This document shows, piece by piece, positions 1-8,257 of a DNA stretch of 64,000 nt (position 1 is the first letter of the stretch; each line of letters opens with the position of its first letter). Origin of the DNA: Neorhizobium sp. NCHU2750 (GTDB taxonomy: Bacteria; Pseudomonadota; Alphaproteobacteria; Rhizobiales; Rhizobiaceae). Below the pieces are notes generated by a model, which saw nothing but the letters and a program-made list of their open reading frames with translations, did no database searches and was not told where the DNA came from. Location: NCBI RefSeq assembly GCF_003597675.1, contig NZ_CP030827.1:2108001-2172000 (forward strand), read 5' to 3'. The position numbers and the translations under genes were made by a program.

Positions 1-80
1 GACATCGGAGCGACTGTAACGGCAAGCGCAACGCCTCCCAAGGCAACGCGCTTCCAGGACGATCGAACCTGCTGAGCCAT
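1..80 (-). CDS. N-terminus of probable Do-family periplasmic serine protease (partial)
   Basis: Only the first 26 codons are inside the window; the gene runs off the left edge. The start ATG at 80 has a strong ribosome binding site (GAGGAGG) just upstream. The visible residues are a typical secretion signal: basic n-region with Arg, Trp, Lys and Arg, then a hydrophobic Ala/Val/Leu stretch. The gene lies directly downstream of hflK-hflC on the same strand. In Rhizobiaceae the next gene is usually a DegP/DegQ-type (Do) protease that degrades misfolded envelope proteins. The product name rests on this gene order, because no catalytic residue is visible. Confidence 0.5.
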   Translation of the reverse strand, partial: MAQQVRSSWKRVALGGVALAVTVAPM

Positions 81-261
81 CTGGCCTCCTCGCATTTTGG
101 ACTATCTGCGCAGCCCGATGGACGGGCGTCGTCGAACTGCTCATTGGAGCGGCTGAATCAGGCAGAGTTTCGGCAGAGAATAGGGTGGAATGATCCGGCA
201 GGAAATTACCTTTTTCGTGAGAGGGCCAATCCCTGCACATAAAACTCCCGGCCGATAAGCA

Positions 262-286
262 GAAAGGGCGGCCAGGCCGCCCTTTC
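262..286 (-). terminator. Hairpin downstream of hflC
   Basis: A near-perfect inverted repeat (GAAAGGGCGG / CCGCCCTTTC with a five-base loop) lies 12 bases beyond the hflC stop codon. It probably ends or attenuates the hflKC transcript before the downstream protease gene. There is no long T-run on the minus strand, so it may act as a processing or attenuation hairpin. Confidence 0.55.
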
Positions 287-297
287 GCTTCGGTTGT

Positions 298-1245
298 TTA
301 CTTCCCCGGCGCCGGTTGAGCCGGCGCCTGCGGCGGAACCACAGGCCCACCAGCCGGCGGGTTTGCGCCATCGGCGGATTCGAAGAACTTGAAGAACTCC
401 GATTTGGGCGAAAGCACCATCGTCGTCTGATGATCGGCAAGCGAAGCTGTATAGGCCCGCATCGACCGGTAGAACTCGAAGAAGCCCGGATCCCGCTTGA
501 ACGCATCGGCAAAGATGCGGTTGCGCTCTGCATCGCCTTCGCCGCGCAGGATTTCCGAATCCCTCTGCGCTTCCGAGACGAGCTCGACGACCTGGCGGTC
601 GGCGATGGCCCGGCGCCGCTGGCCCTGCTCGTTACCACGGGCACGGATCAGCTCGGCTTCTGCGAGACGTTCCGCCCGCATGCGCTGGAAGGTCTGCTGC
701 GAGACTTCCTGCGTCAGGTCGGTCCGGCGGATGCGCACGTCGCGGATCGTCAGGCCCAGCGATTCCGCCGCGCCGTTGAGGTCGGAACGGACATCCTGCA
801 TCATCGAGACGCGCTCGTTGGACAGTGCCGCACTGAAGTCGCGCAGACCATAGACCCGGCGAAGTGCGGCATCGAGGCGGGTGCTGAGCCGCGATTCGGC
901 GGATTCGCGATCACCCGAAACCGTCTCGCGGAATTTCCGCGGATCCGTGATCGAATAGACGACGAAAGCATCTACTTCGTAAAACGCACCGCCCTTCACC
1001 TGCACGCGGATATTATCGAGGTCGAAGCGCAGGGCCCGGTCTTCGACATACTGGACGCGATCGGCGTCCATGAAGGCGAATGGCAGCTTGAAATAGATGC
1101 CCGGCTCGCGCTTCACGTCCTGGATCTCGCCGAAGCGGATGACGATCGCCTGCTCCCGCTGATTGACGATGAAGACAGACGAATAGCCGAGGAACAGCAC
1201 GATGGCGAGGCCGACAAGGATGGCCGGCAAACGGTTCGAGATCAT
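298..1245 (-). CDS. hflC: HflC, SPFH/band-7 regulator of FtsH
   Basis: A 315-residue protein of the SPFH/prohibitin family. HflC pairs with HflK in the inner membrane to form a large periplasm-facing complex around the FtsH protease and modulates its activity. One N-terminal membrane anchor (about residues 7-27) is followed by the band-7 domain, which begins at the VNQREQAIVIRFGE stretch, then an Ala/Arg/Glu-rich helical region, and a Pro/Ala-rich tail. Its ATG overlaps the hflK stop (ATGA), so the two are translationally coupled. Length and order are those of the family. Confidence 0.95.
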   Translation of the reverse strand: MISNRLPAILVGLAIVLFLGYSSVFIVNQREQAIVIRFGEIQDVKREPGIYFKLPFAFMDADRVQYVEDRALRFDLDNIRVQVKGGAFYEVDAFVVYSITDPRKFRETVSGDRESAESRLSTRLDAALRRVYGLRDFSAALSNERVSMMQDVRSDLNGAAESLGLTIRDVRIRRTDLTQEVSQQTFQRMRAERLAEAELIRARGNEQGQRRRAIADRQVVELVSEAQRDSEILRGEGDAERNRIFADAFKRDPGFFEFYRSMRAYTASLADHQTTMVLSPKSEFFKFFESADGANPPAGGPVVPPQAPAQPAPGK

Positions 1246-2354
1246 TTGCTGCCTCCCTGCTGCTGTACGGTCTGGTTACGGAGCATGTCGGTGAGCGGAA
1301 GATAGGGAACCGCCCCCTGCTGGCCATCGAGAATGATCTTGTTCGACGACTTCAGCACGGACTCCATTGTCTCCAGGTAGATGCGGCGGCGCGTGACTTC
1401 CGGCGCGTTGACATATTCGTTGTAGATCGAGACGAAACGCTGGGCTTCACCCTGTGCTTCGTTGACCACGCGATCCTTGTAGGCGGATGCCTCTTCACGG
1501 ATCTGCGCTGCCTGACCGCGTGCCTGACCAAGCTTCTGGTTGGCATACTGGTTGGCTTCCTCGACGAAACGGTCCTCGTCCTGCTCGGCGCGCTGCACTT
1601 CTTCGAATGCGTCGGCGACTTCGCGCGGCGGAGCCGCATCCTCGATCGGCACGGCATTGATGGAAATGCCGGAACCATAGGTATCCATCGTACCCTGGAT
1701 GATGTTGCGAACCTCGGTGGAGATTTCCTCGCGGTTGTCGCGGAAAATATCCTGCGCCGGGCGACGTCCGACGACCTCGCGCATGGCGCTTTCAGCCACC
1801 TGCTGCAGCGTTGCGGTCGGCGTTTCCAGATTGAACAGATAGGCCTTCGGATCGGTCACCGTGAACAGGACCGAGAATTGCACATTGACGATGTTCTGGT
1901 CGCCGGTCAGCATCCAGCCCGCATTCGAGCTGGAACCGCGAGCGGCACCGATATTCTGCTGCTGCTCGGTGACCTTGACGATCTCGACGGATTCCAGCGG
2001 CCACATGTGGAAATGCAGGCCCGGCATGGAAATCTCTTCCTTGGGCTTGCCAAACCTCAGTTCGACGCCACGCTCGTCCGGCTGCACAGTATAGATGGAC
2101 TGGAAGACGAAGAATGCTGCGATGACGAGCAGCACGATGACGACGGCGCCACCGTTGAAGCCGCCCGGAACGAACCCCTTCAGCCGGTCTTGGCTGCGAC
2201 GGATGATGTCCTCGATATCGGGCGGGCCGCCATTGCCTCCTCCACCGCCGCGTGGGCGGTTCGGTCCCTGTCCCCAGGGTCCTTTATTATCGCCGCCGCC
2301 ATTGCCGCCGCCGCCCCAAGGGCCGCCGCCGCCATTCTGATTGCTCCAGGGCAT
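1242..2354 (-). CDS. hflK: HflK, SPFH/band-7 regulator of FtsH
   Basis: A 370-residue partner of HflC. The first about 60 residues are the Gly/Asn/Pro-rich low-complexity tail typical of HflK, followed by a single membrane segment (about residues 75-95) and the band-7 domain starting near YTVQPDERGVELRFG. The ATG at 2354 is preferred over an in-frame TTG one codon upstream, because an AGAGG element sits just ahead of it. The gene is first of the hflK-hflC pair and lies downstream of folA on the same strand with a 140-base gap. Confidence 0.95.
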   Translation of the reverse strand: MPWSNQNGGGGPWGGGGNGGGDNKGPWGQGPNRPRGGGGGNGGPPDIEDIIRRSQDRLKGFVPGGFNGGAVVIVLLVIAAFFVFQSIYTVQPDERGVELRFGKPKEEISMPGLHFHMWPLESVEIVKVTEQQQNIGAARGSSSNAGWMLTGDQNIVNVQFSVLFTVTDPKAYLFNLETPTATLQQVAESAMREVVGRRPAQDIFRDNREEISTEVRNIIQGTMDTYGSGISINAVPIEDAAPPREVADAFEEVQRAEQDEDRFVEEANQYANQKLGQARGQAAQIREEASAYKDRVVNEAQGEAQRFVSIYNEYVNAPEVTRRRIYLETMESVLKSSNKIILDGQQGAVPYLPLTDMLRNQTVQQQGGSK

Positions 2355-2494
2355 CAAAACCTCTTTTTACGTGTCTCCCTCCCCCGTCACGCAACTCATC
2401 GAAGAACAACAAGGGGTCCCGCCCGTTATAGGTATCGGACGCACCGCTTTCAACGCGCGTTCAATAACTTCCCGTTCAACGGTAACGAAATGTT

Positions 2495-3040
2495 TCAGTT
2501 TGCCGCAATTTTTCGGCGATAGACGGTAAAACGCGTCGCGTAACTGTCCTTTTCGCCGGCCGGAACCGGTTCTTCGGAAAGCCTCTCGAACTGGCCGGGA
2601 TCGATCGCCGGAAACACCGTATCGCCATCGGCGATCTCGGCCTCGACATGGGTCACGTAAAGCCGGTCGGCCAGATCGATCGCCTGCCGGTAGATCTCGC
2701 CGCCGCCCAGAATGCCGATTTCCTCTGCCCCGCTCTCGGCTGCAATCGCCCGTGCCTTGTCGATAGCCTCCTGCAGCGAGCCTGCCAGTTGCACGCCGTC
2801 GATCTGGCGCGAGGCATCACGCGTCACCACCACATGCGGCCTACCCGGCAAGGGCTTGCCGCCGAAACTGTCGAGCGTCTTGCGCCCGACGATCATCGGC
2901 TTGCCCAGAGTCATCGACTTGAAGCGCTTCAGGTCGGTGGAAAGCTTCCATGGCATGTCGCCATCCCGGCCGATCACGCCATTGCGCGCAACCGCCACGA
3001 ATATAGCGAGCGGGACAACGCCCTTGTGAGGATCGGCCAT
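2495..3040 (-). CDS. folA: Dihydrofolate reductase
   Basis: A 181-residue enzyme that reduces dihydrofolate to tetrahydrofolate with NADPH. It recycles the dihydrofolate made by the ThyA encoded immediately upstream. Family signatures are visible: an N-terminal VAVARNGVIGRDGDMPW stretch, the acidic active-site residue in STDLKRF, the cofactor motif VGRKTLDSFGGKPLPGR, and ILGGGEIYRQAI. The reading frame continues open upstream into thyA, but the ATG at 3040, which overlaps the thyA stop by one base (TGATG), gives the family length and is the likely start. Cytoplasmic housekeeping gene. Confidence 0.95.
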   Translation of the reverse strand: MADPHKGVVPLAIFVAVARNGVIGRDGDMPWKLSTDLKRFKSMTLGKPMIVGRKTLDSFGGKPLPGRPHVVVTRDASRQIDGVQLAGSLQEAIDKARAIAAESGAEEIGILGGGEIYRQAIDLADRLYVTHVEAEIADGDTVFPAIDPGQFERLSEEPVPAGEKDSYATRFTVYRRKIAAN

Positions 3041-3834
3041 CAGACAGCCACCGGCGCCTTGATATGCGCGTCGGCCACATAGTTCTGCAGCTCGAAATCC
3101 TCGAACTTGAAGCCGAATATGTCCTTCACCTCTGGATTGATCTTCATCACCGGCAAAGGCTTCGGCGTGCGCGTGATCTGCAGCTTCGCCTGTTCCACAT
3201 GGTTGGAATAGATATGCGCATCGCCGAACGTGTGGACGAAATCGCCGGGACGCAGGCCGACGACCTGGGCCACCATCATCGTCAGCAGCGCATAGGAAGC
3301 GATGTTGAACGGCACGCCGATAAAGATGTCGGCCGAGCGCTGGTAGAGCTGGCAGGAAAGCCGTCCGTCCGCGACATAAAACTGGAACAGGCAGTGGCAG
3401 GGCGGCAGCGCCATGTCGTCGACCTGGGCCGGGTTCCAGGCCGAGACGATATGCCGGCGGGAATTGGGATTGGTCTTCAACCCCTCGATCAACTGCACGA
3501 TCTGGTCGACATGCCCGCCTTCGGGCTTGGGCCAGGAGCGCCACTGATAGCCGTAGACCGGGCCGAGATCGCCGTTCTCGTCGGCCCACTCGTCCCAGAT
3601 GGAAACGCCGTTATCCTTCAGATAGGCGATATTCGTATCGCCGCGCAGGAACCACAGGAGTTCGATGATGATCGATCTTAAATGCAGTTTCTTGGTCGTC
3701 AGAACCGGAAAGCCGTCTTCCAGATCAAAGCGCATCTGATAGCCGAAAACCGAGCGCGTGCCCGTTCCGGTCCGGTCGCCACGGTCGGTGCCGGTCTCCA
3801 TCACATGCTTCAACAGGTCGAGATACTGCTTCAT
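3040..3834 (-). CDS. thyA: Thymidylate synthase
   Basis: A 264-residue enzyme that methylates dUMP to dTMP using methylenetetrahydrofolate. The catalytic Cys146 is in the LPPCHC motif, with the downstream [17 protein letters not shown] signature and the N-terminal RTGTGT phosphate-binding loop. Length matches the E. coli enzyme. It is translationally coupled to folA, giving the classic thyA-folA pair. Start ATG at 3834. Confidence 0.97.
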   Translation of the reverse strand: MKQYLDLLKHVMETGTDRGDRTGTGTRSVFGYQMRFDLEDGFPVLTTKKLHLRSIIIELLWFLRGDTNIAYLKDNGVSIWDEWADENGDLGPVYGYQWRSWPKPEGGHVDQIVQLIEGLKTNPNSRRHIVSAWNPAQVDDMALPPCHCLFQFYVADGRLSCQLYQRSADIFIGVPFNIASYALLTMMVAQVVGLRPGDFVHTFGDAHIYSNHVEQAKLQITRTPKPLPVMKINPEVKDIFGFKFEDFELQNYVADAHIKAPVAV

Positions 3835-3966
3835 GGCAGGCCAGCCTTCCGGTTTGCTTGAGAGCCTTCACATAATAGCACGAGTCGCATCGACCAATCC
3901 CGCACGTGCGGTTTTGCACGTTTTCCACCGGCGCGGCAGCGTCTGTCGAACCGCCACTGCCAATTA

Positions 3967-4872
3967 TCAGACGGCAGCATGCCAATCGGCGAACACCTCG
4001 ACGAGAAAATCGACGAAGGCGCGCACCTTGAGATCGAGCGTCGCATGCTGGGGAAACACCGCCGTCAGCTCCATATCCCGCGCCCGCCGCCACTGCGGCA
4101 GGACCGGCCGCAATTGGCCGGAATGAAACAGCGCGGCGGAGAACTGCGCCGAAAACAACCCGATCCCCTCGCCGGCGATCGCCTGGCGGATCAGCGTCCC
4201 GGATTCGTTGGACATCAGGGCAGGCTTGACCGTGACCTCCGCCACGTCGCCGCGATCATCCACCAGCCGCAGCGTCGAAAGCGGCGCAAGGCTTCCCATC
4301 AGCAGCAGTTCGTGATTGACCAGATCGGCCGGGCTCGCCGGCTCGCCATGGCGGTCGAGATAGGCGGGGCTTGCAGCAAGCTTCGCCCGCGACCACCCCA
4401 GATGCCTGACGGCATAGACGGAATCGGCAAGCGGCCCGTAGCGCAGCGCGACGTCGAGGCCGCGTTCGATCAGGTCCAGCGGATTGTTGTCATAGGTGAG
4501 CACGATCTGCACCTGCGGATGGCGCCGGCGAAACTCTGCCAGCCGCGGCTCGACCGCGATCAACCCGAGCGTATAGGGCATCAGCACTCTCAATGTCCCG
4601 GACGGCTCCAGGCGCAATGCCCGGACGCTTCTGTCGGCCTCTTCGAGGATTTCCTGCGCCCGCGCGCAGCTTTCGTAATAGGCCCGCCCGGCCTCCGTGA
4701 CGGAGACCCGCCGCGTGGTGCGATAGACCAGCTGGATGCCGAGATTGTCCTCAAGCGCCTTCACCTTGCGGCTGACCGTCGTCAGCGGCAGGCCGAGCTG
4801 CTGCGCCGCGGCGGTAAAACTGCCCCGCTCCGCCACCCGCAGAAAAATCCGGATACCGTCGAAATCGACCAA
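3967..4872 (-). CDS. LysR-family transcriptional regulator
   Basis: A 301-residue LysR-type regulator. The N-terminal winged HTH (about residues 1-62) contains FLRVAERGSFTAAAQQLGLPLTTVSRKVKALE; the rest is the two-lobed effector-binding domain. The only start compatible with family length is TTG at 4872. It is divergent from the FUSC exporter gene across an 80-base, AT-rich gap, the usual arrangement for a LysR protein controlling the neighbouring transporter (as with AaeR and AaeB). The inducer cannot be read from the sequence; an aromatic acid is only a guess by analogy. Confidence 0.85.
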   Translation of the reverse strand: MVDFDGIRIFLRVAERGSFTAAAQQLGLPLTTVSRKVKALEDNLGIQLVYRTTRRVSVTEAGRAYYESCARAQEILEEADRSVRALRLEPSGTLRVLMPYTLGLIAVEPRLAEFRRRHPQVQIVLTYDNNPLDLIERGLDVALRYGPLADSVYAVRHLGWSRAKLAASPAYLDRHGEPASPADLVNHELLLMGSLAPLSTLRLVDDRGDVAEVTVKPALMSNESGTLIRQAIAGEGIGLFSAQFSAALFHSGQLRPVLPQWRRARDMELTAVFPQHATLDLKVRAFVDFLVEVFADWHAAV

Positions 4873-4952
4873 GGCATATTTCCATTTAAAGCAATAATAT
4901 CTTCCAATAATGGCATATTATCCCGACACGACAAAAGGCCTAATTCCCCGTC

Positions 4953-7025
4953 ATGTCGCAGCGCCTTCCCGCCCCGGTCCGCGTCCTGCTCCCGGACCGT
5001 CTTCCCGATCTGCCCTTCGGCCTCACCTGGCCTGGCATCGAATTTTCCCTTCGCACCACCGTCGCGTCGCTTCTGGCGCTCTACATCGCTTTTCTCATCA
5101 ACATGGACGACCCGAAATGGGCGGCGATGACGGTCTGGATCGTGGCGCAGAGCAGCCGTGGCATGAGCCTGTCCAAAAGCAGATACCGGCTGTTCGGCAC
5201 CGTGGTCGGCGCAGCGGTCGGCGTGGCACTGGTCGGCACGTTGGCGCAGGCGCCCGTGCCGTTCATCCTTCTTCTCGGCCTGTGGCTCGCCGTCTGCACC
5301 TATTTCGCCACGAGCCTGCGGAATTTCCGCTCTTATGGCGCGATTCTGGCCGGCTATACCGCCGTCATCATCTCGCTAGATTCGATCTCGACGCCGGAAG
5401 ATGTCTTCACCATCGCCGTCTCGCGCATGCTCTATATCTGCCTCGGCATCATCGTCGAGGCCACCGTCAGCGCCGCCTTCTCACGCGGCGACCCCGTTGC
5501 CGGGGTGAGGGCAAACCTTGCCGCCTATGTCAGGAAGGCGATGGATGCGTCGGCACTTGCCCTCCGGCTGCAGGTCAATGGTCCCGCCCTGCGCAAACTC
5601 GGCGCCGAGGCCCTGACGCTCGATGTCAGCGCCGAATACGCTGCAGCCACCTCAGCCGATATGCGCCGCCGTCTCGGCCTCGTGCGGGCCGCCTCCGGCT
5701 CGATCATGCAACTCATCGCAACCGCCCAGGGCCTTCGCGAACATCTGGAACTCCATCCCGAGGGCGCGGATCCTCTGGCGGAAAGCGTAGCATCCCTTCT
5801 CGATACCGCCGGCAAGGACATGCCGCTTGCCTTGGGAAAATTGCCGACGCTGGAGGAAGATGTCCGCGATGCGATGAGCCGGAACGTTCAGGATAACGGC
5901 TTCACGGCGAGGCTGGTGACGCTGGCAAGGCTCGAAATCATGCTCGAAGGCGTCCGCCAGACCGCCGCCTACGCAACGGCATTCTCCGCGCGGGCCGGCC
6001 GTGGCCCGAACACGCGGTTCGCGTTCCATGTCGACCACACCCATGCATGGCAGAACGCCGTTCGCGCCTTTGTCACCGTCGTGGTCGGAGCACTGATCTG
6101 GATCATGACGGCGTGGTCGTCCGGCCCGCCCTTCGTCATCATCGCCGCCGTCATCGCCGCGCTCTACGCCACAAGGCCCAACCCGATCGCCGGCGGCAAA
6201 GGTTTCCTCAACGGCGGCATCGCAGCCGTACCCGCCGCCATGGTGTGCAATTTCGCCATCCTGCCGCTCATCAACGCTTTCGTGCCCCTGGCACTCGTGC
6301 TGGGCACGTTCCTGTTCGTCGCCGGCCTTGCCATGCGCCTGCCCCGCTATGCCGCGCCGGCCACCGTCTTTGCCTTCCTGTTTCTCGACATGGCGACGCC
6401 GCCGGGCATTGCCGATAGGGTGCAGGCCGTCGATTTCTTCAACGGCGCCATCGCACTCATCACGGGCGTCGGCTTCGGCATCGTCGTCTTCTCGCTCATC
6501 TACCCGGCCAATCCGAGGGCGGTGAGGACGAGGCTTCTTGCCGCCACCCACCGGGATCTCCGCCGCGTGGCGACCCGTCCGGATCGCTGGACGGTGGAGA
6601 CCTGGCTCAGCCTCGGCGCAGACAGGCTCGGCAGGCTTGCCGCAACCGACGGCATCGTCACGCCCGAGCAGGCGGAAGCCGACCTCAAGGGATTGCTGTC
6701 CTCCGTCGCGATCGGCCGCGCCCTCATCCTCATCGACGGGATCGGCCGCCACATGAAGCCACGCACGGGATCGCGCCTGGCGCGCAGCACCAAGCTAGTG
6801 CGGACGAGACTTGGTCGCGGCCACATCGACAAAGCCGCGACCGCTGCACGACGTGCCTCCGGCGCCCTCGCAGCATTGGCGCGCACCGATGGCGGCGGCG
6901 AAGCACCCGCGCTTGTGCGCGCCGCCGTGCTGATGACGGAAATCGCCGAAGCCGCTGGCGACCAGAGTGATGTCCTCGACAAAGGCCCGGTCGGCGCAGG
7001 GACCGAGACGCAGCAAGCGGCCTGA
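4953..7025 (+). CDS. FUSC-family (aromatic acid exporter-like) membrane protein
   Basis: A 690-residue inner-membrane protein of the fusaric-acid-resistance / AaeB type. Two blocks of hydrophobic helices, at about residues 30-190 and 360-510, flank a soluble middle domain, with a further soluble C-terminal region. The SLSKSRYRLFGTVVGAAVG stretch after the first helices is the FUSC signature. Such proteins export aromatic carboxylic acids or related toxic compounds. It is probably controlled by the divergent LysR gene. No adaptor or outer-membrane partner is adjacent. It is the last host gene before the island. Confidence 0.8.
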   Translation: MSQRLPAPVRVLLPDRLPDLPFGLTWPGIEFSLRTTVASLLALYIAFLINMDDPKWAAMTVWIVAQSSRGMSLSKSRYRLFGTVVGAAVGVALVGTLAQAPVPFILLLGLWLAVCTYFATSLRNFRSYGAILAGYTAVIISLDSISTPEDVFTIAVSRMLYICLGIIVEATVSAAFSRGDPVAGVRANLAAYVRKAMDASALALRLQVNGPALRKLGAEALTLDVSAEYAAATSADMRRRLGLVRAASGSIMQLIATAQGLREHLELHPEGADPLAESVASLLDTAGKDMPLALGKLPTLEEDVRDAMSRNVQDNGFTARLVTLARLEIMLEGVRQTAAYATAFSARAGRGPNTRFAFHVDHTHAWQNAVRAFVTVVVGALIWIMTAWSSGPPFVIIAAVIAALYATRPNPIAGGKGFLNGGIAAVPAAMVCNFAILPLINAFVPLALVLGTFLFVAGLAMRLPRYAAPATVFAFLFLDMATPPGIADRVQAVDFFNGAIALITGVGFGIVVFSLIYPANPRAVRTRLLAATHRDLRRVATRPDRWTVETWLSLGADRLGRLAATDGIVTPEQAEADLKGLLSSVAIGRALILIDGIGRHMKPRTGSRLARSTKLVRTRLGRGHIDKAATAARRASGALAALARTDGGGEAPALVRAAVLMTEIAEAAGDQSDVLDKGPVGAGTETQQAA

Positions 7026-7071
7026 GCCACGGGCCGCCGCCTCGAAGGGCAAGCCAAGTCCGAATACCCCC

Positions 7072-7100
7072 CTTTTCAACGCCCTCGCAAACACCTATAT
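7072..7100 (+). promoter_or_regulatory. Probable promoter of the host tmRNA gene
   Basis: CTTTTC (7072-7077), 17 bases, then CTATAT (7095-7100). The -10 is a perfect match and the -35 a 4/6 match to the rhizobial sigma-70 consensus CTTGAC-N17-CTATAT. It lies just upstream of the 5' half of the host tmRNA acceptor piece. With the island in place it would transcribe that half and run into the island's left end. Confidence 0.5.
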
Positions 7101-7106
7101 GAGCCA

Positions 7107-7168
7107 TGCCGGATTTCGGTCCGGCTATGGCGATAAACGGTCGGTGTAATAAACCTATTGGACCCGGG
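7107..7168 (+). ncRNA. ssrA: 5' half of host tmRNA acceptor piece, cut by the island (attL)
   Basis: Bases 7123-7168 align without gaps to 43697-43742 of the complete tmRNA gene carried by the island (31 of 46 identical by hand count, same distance to the T-loop). The last five bases, CCGGG, are the 5' strand of a T-stem. The matching 3' half (T-loop TTCGGTA, T-stem CCCGG, acceptor strand CGCCTCC, ACCA) sits 36.9 kb away at 44105-44127. Joining the two gives a perfect T-arm, so this is the left remnant of the host gene. The 5' boundary is approximate (predicted transcription start to junction). Confidence 0.85.
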
Positions 7169-7172
7169 GGCG

Positions 7173-7204
7173 TTATACAGACATCGGCTTTGATTTAGTC
7201 GACG
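7173..7204 (+). repeat. Left terminal inverted repeat of the island
   Basis: TTATA (7173-7177), CA, GACAT (7180-7184), ten bases, TTAGTCGACG (7195-7204). The same blocks occur in reverse complement at the right end (44073-44102), with a two-base difference in the internal spacer. These are probably binding sites for the island recombinases. Four bases (GGCG) separate it from the last host base. Confidence 0.75.
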
Positions 7205-7277
7205 TTGTGAACCTCGACATCAGTCCTGTCTTATCACTCGCTTAGATTCAGCACATTTCTCCTACTCAAAAAAAAGC

Positions 7278-7304
7278 ATCGGCCGAAAGGCCGATTCCGT
7301 TTTT
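7278..7304 (+). terminator. Rho-independent terminator near left island end
   Basis: Stem ATCGGCC / GGCCGAT with a GAAA loop (7278-7295), followed by a T-run (7300-7304). It is placed to stop transcription entering the island from the host tmRNA promoter. An A-run on the other side suggests it may work in both directions. Confidence 0.7.
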
Positions 7305-7360
7305 GTAGACAAGCCTGATCGACGTTGAACCAATACTAAAGTCGATTCAGGCTTGACTAC
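7305..7360. repeat. Long inverted repeat (hairpin) near left island end
   Basis: Two arms of 19 and 20 bases (7305-7323 and 7341-7360) are reverse complements except for one mismatch and one extra base, with a 17-base loop. It directly follows the terminator hairpin. It could be a structured RNA, an accessory recombinase site or a transfer/packaging-type signal; nothing in the sequence decides between these. The rest of 7361-7515 contains only short hairpins and no gene. Confidence 0.5.
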
Positions 7361-7515
7361 TTCTTATGAGATAAAGTCGGGCGAAGCCCGTCCTTTTCGG
7401 CGCAGCCGAGCAAAGGCCCCGCAGGGCTTGTAGACTGTGATGGCCACCGGACAGAGCCCTATCGTCTTACATGAAAATCTGCTGGCAGTGGATGCAGATT
7501 CATCATCGACCCGGT

Positions 7516-7776
7516 TCAACCATGCCGTTCTTGCTCGTACGGCAGCGTCAGGAATGTTGCCGTAACCCCCCAGCCTTCACCAGCAACCGGCTCAATGAAA
7601 CGGATACCGGATCGCTCATAGTAGGCCATGAGCGTCTCCACAGCCCCAGGTCCGGCAGTCCCAATCTCCACGCGATGAATCGTCTTGGTTCCAAGCCCAC
7701 ACGCCCGCGCAATCTCACCCTGTGTCTGGCCGACAAGGATTCGCGCTGAAATAAGGATGCGCTTCGGGGCTCTCAT
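7516..7776 (-). CDS. Small HTH (XRE/Cro-CI-like) transcriptional regulator
   Basis: An 86-residue protein with a helix-turn-helix near the N-terminus, around residues 16-40 (VGQTQGEIARACGLGTKTIHR reads as a Cro/CI-type HTH), followed by a short tail. Start ATG at 7776. It is divergent from the small gene and AAA+ protease operon at 7957, and the gap between them carries a perfect palindrome and a related half-perfect copy. The likely role is repressing its own gene and the divergent operon. The family name is sure only at the HTH level. Confidence 0.7.
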   Translation of the reverse strand: MRAPKRILISARILVGQTQGEIARACGLGTKTIHRVEIGTAGPGAVETLMAYYERSGIRFIEPVAGEGWGVTATFLTLPYEQERHG

Positions 7777-7835
7777 AAGGTTTGAGTGTCACCAAAAATC
7801 ACACCATGCAAACAAAATGCAAAAATGACCATTGC

Positions 7836-7895
7836 GACGTCATTAATGACGTCGTATTAGTCATTCGTGACTGATTAGACGTCAACAATGACGTT
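7836..7895. promoter_or_regulatory. Palindromic operators between HTH regulator and AAA+ operon
   Basis: GACGTCATTAATGACGTC at 7836-7853 is a perfect 18-base palindrome. A related copy, GACGTCA-ACA-ATGACGT, lies at 7878-7894. Both fall in the divergent intergenic region and are the natural binding sites for the HTH protein encoded at 7516-7776. An AT-rich stretch with another imperfect dyad (TTAGTCATTCGTGACTGA) lies between them. Confidence 0.6.
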
Positions 7896-7956
7896 CTCAG
7901 CGCCGCAAGGATTGAGACGAGCCCGAATCGCTAGGGCGTTTTCCAAGAGGTTGCAA

Positions 7957-8256
7957 ATGAAACTACGATACGCACCAGTCGAGGCCCTCTCGCGTTTGGT
8001 CGATGATCTCCGCCTTGCAGAGGCCGCTTCCCTGTCGATTTCGGACATTTCAGATTCACCGATACTTCACAGCCATCGGATTCTACCTATGTCGGTCGGA
8101 ATACTTGAAGGGATCGTTGAAGGTCATCCGAAGTTGGGAACGGGGCGCCCGATAACGACAAGCCAAGTCTTCTACCTCGACACTGAACTCGGCATCGCCA
8201 GAACGTTGAGCAGATGGTATCGGCTCGGTGTGTCTGCAGAAACTGGCAGACACTGA
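7957..8256 (+). CDS. Small protein of unknown function upstream of AAA+ protease
   Basis: A 99-residue protein from the ATG at 7957, which has a good ribosome binding site (AAGAGG, six bases ahead). An in-frame ATG at 7888 would add 23 residues but lies inside the second operator and lacks such a site. The protein is soluble, with an N-terminal helical segment rich in Leu, Ala and Asp and no signal or membrane segment. I do not recognise the family. The next gene starts within a few bases of its stop, so the two are probably co-translated; it could be an adaptor or substrate of the protease. Confidence 0.6.
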   Translation: MKLRYAPVEALSRLVDDLRLAEAASLSISDISDSPILHSHRILPMSVGILEGIVEGHPKLGTGRPITTSQVFYLDTELGIARTLSRWYRLGVSAETGRH

Positions 8257-8257
8257 G

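Noticed and set aside
141..644. Minus-strand frame between hflC and the protease start
   Set aside because: Mostly overlaps hflC in another frame and is Arg/Ser-rich without a ribosome binding site; the gap itself contains a terminator.
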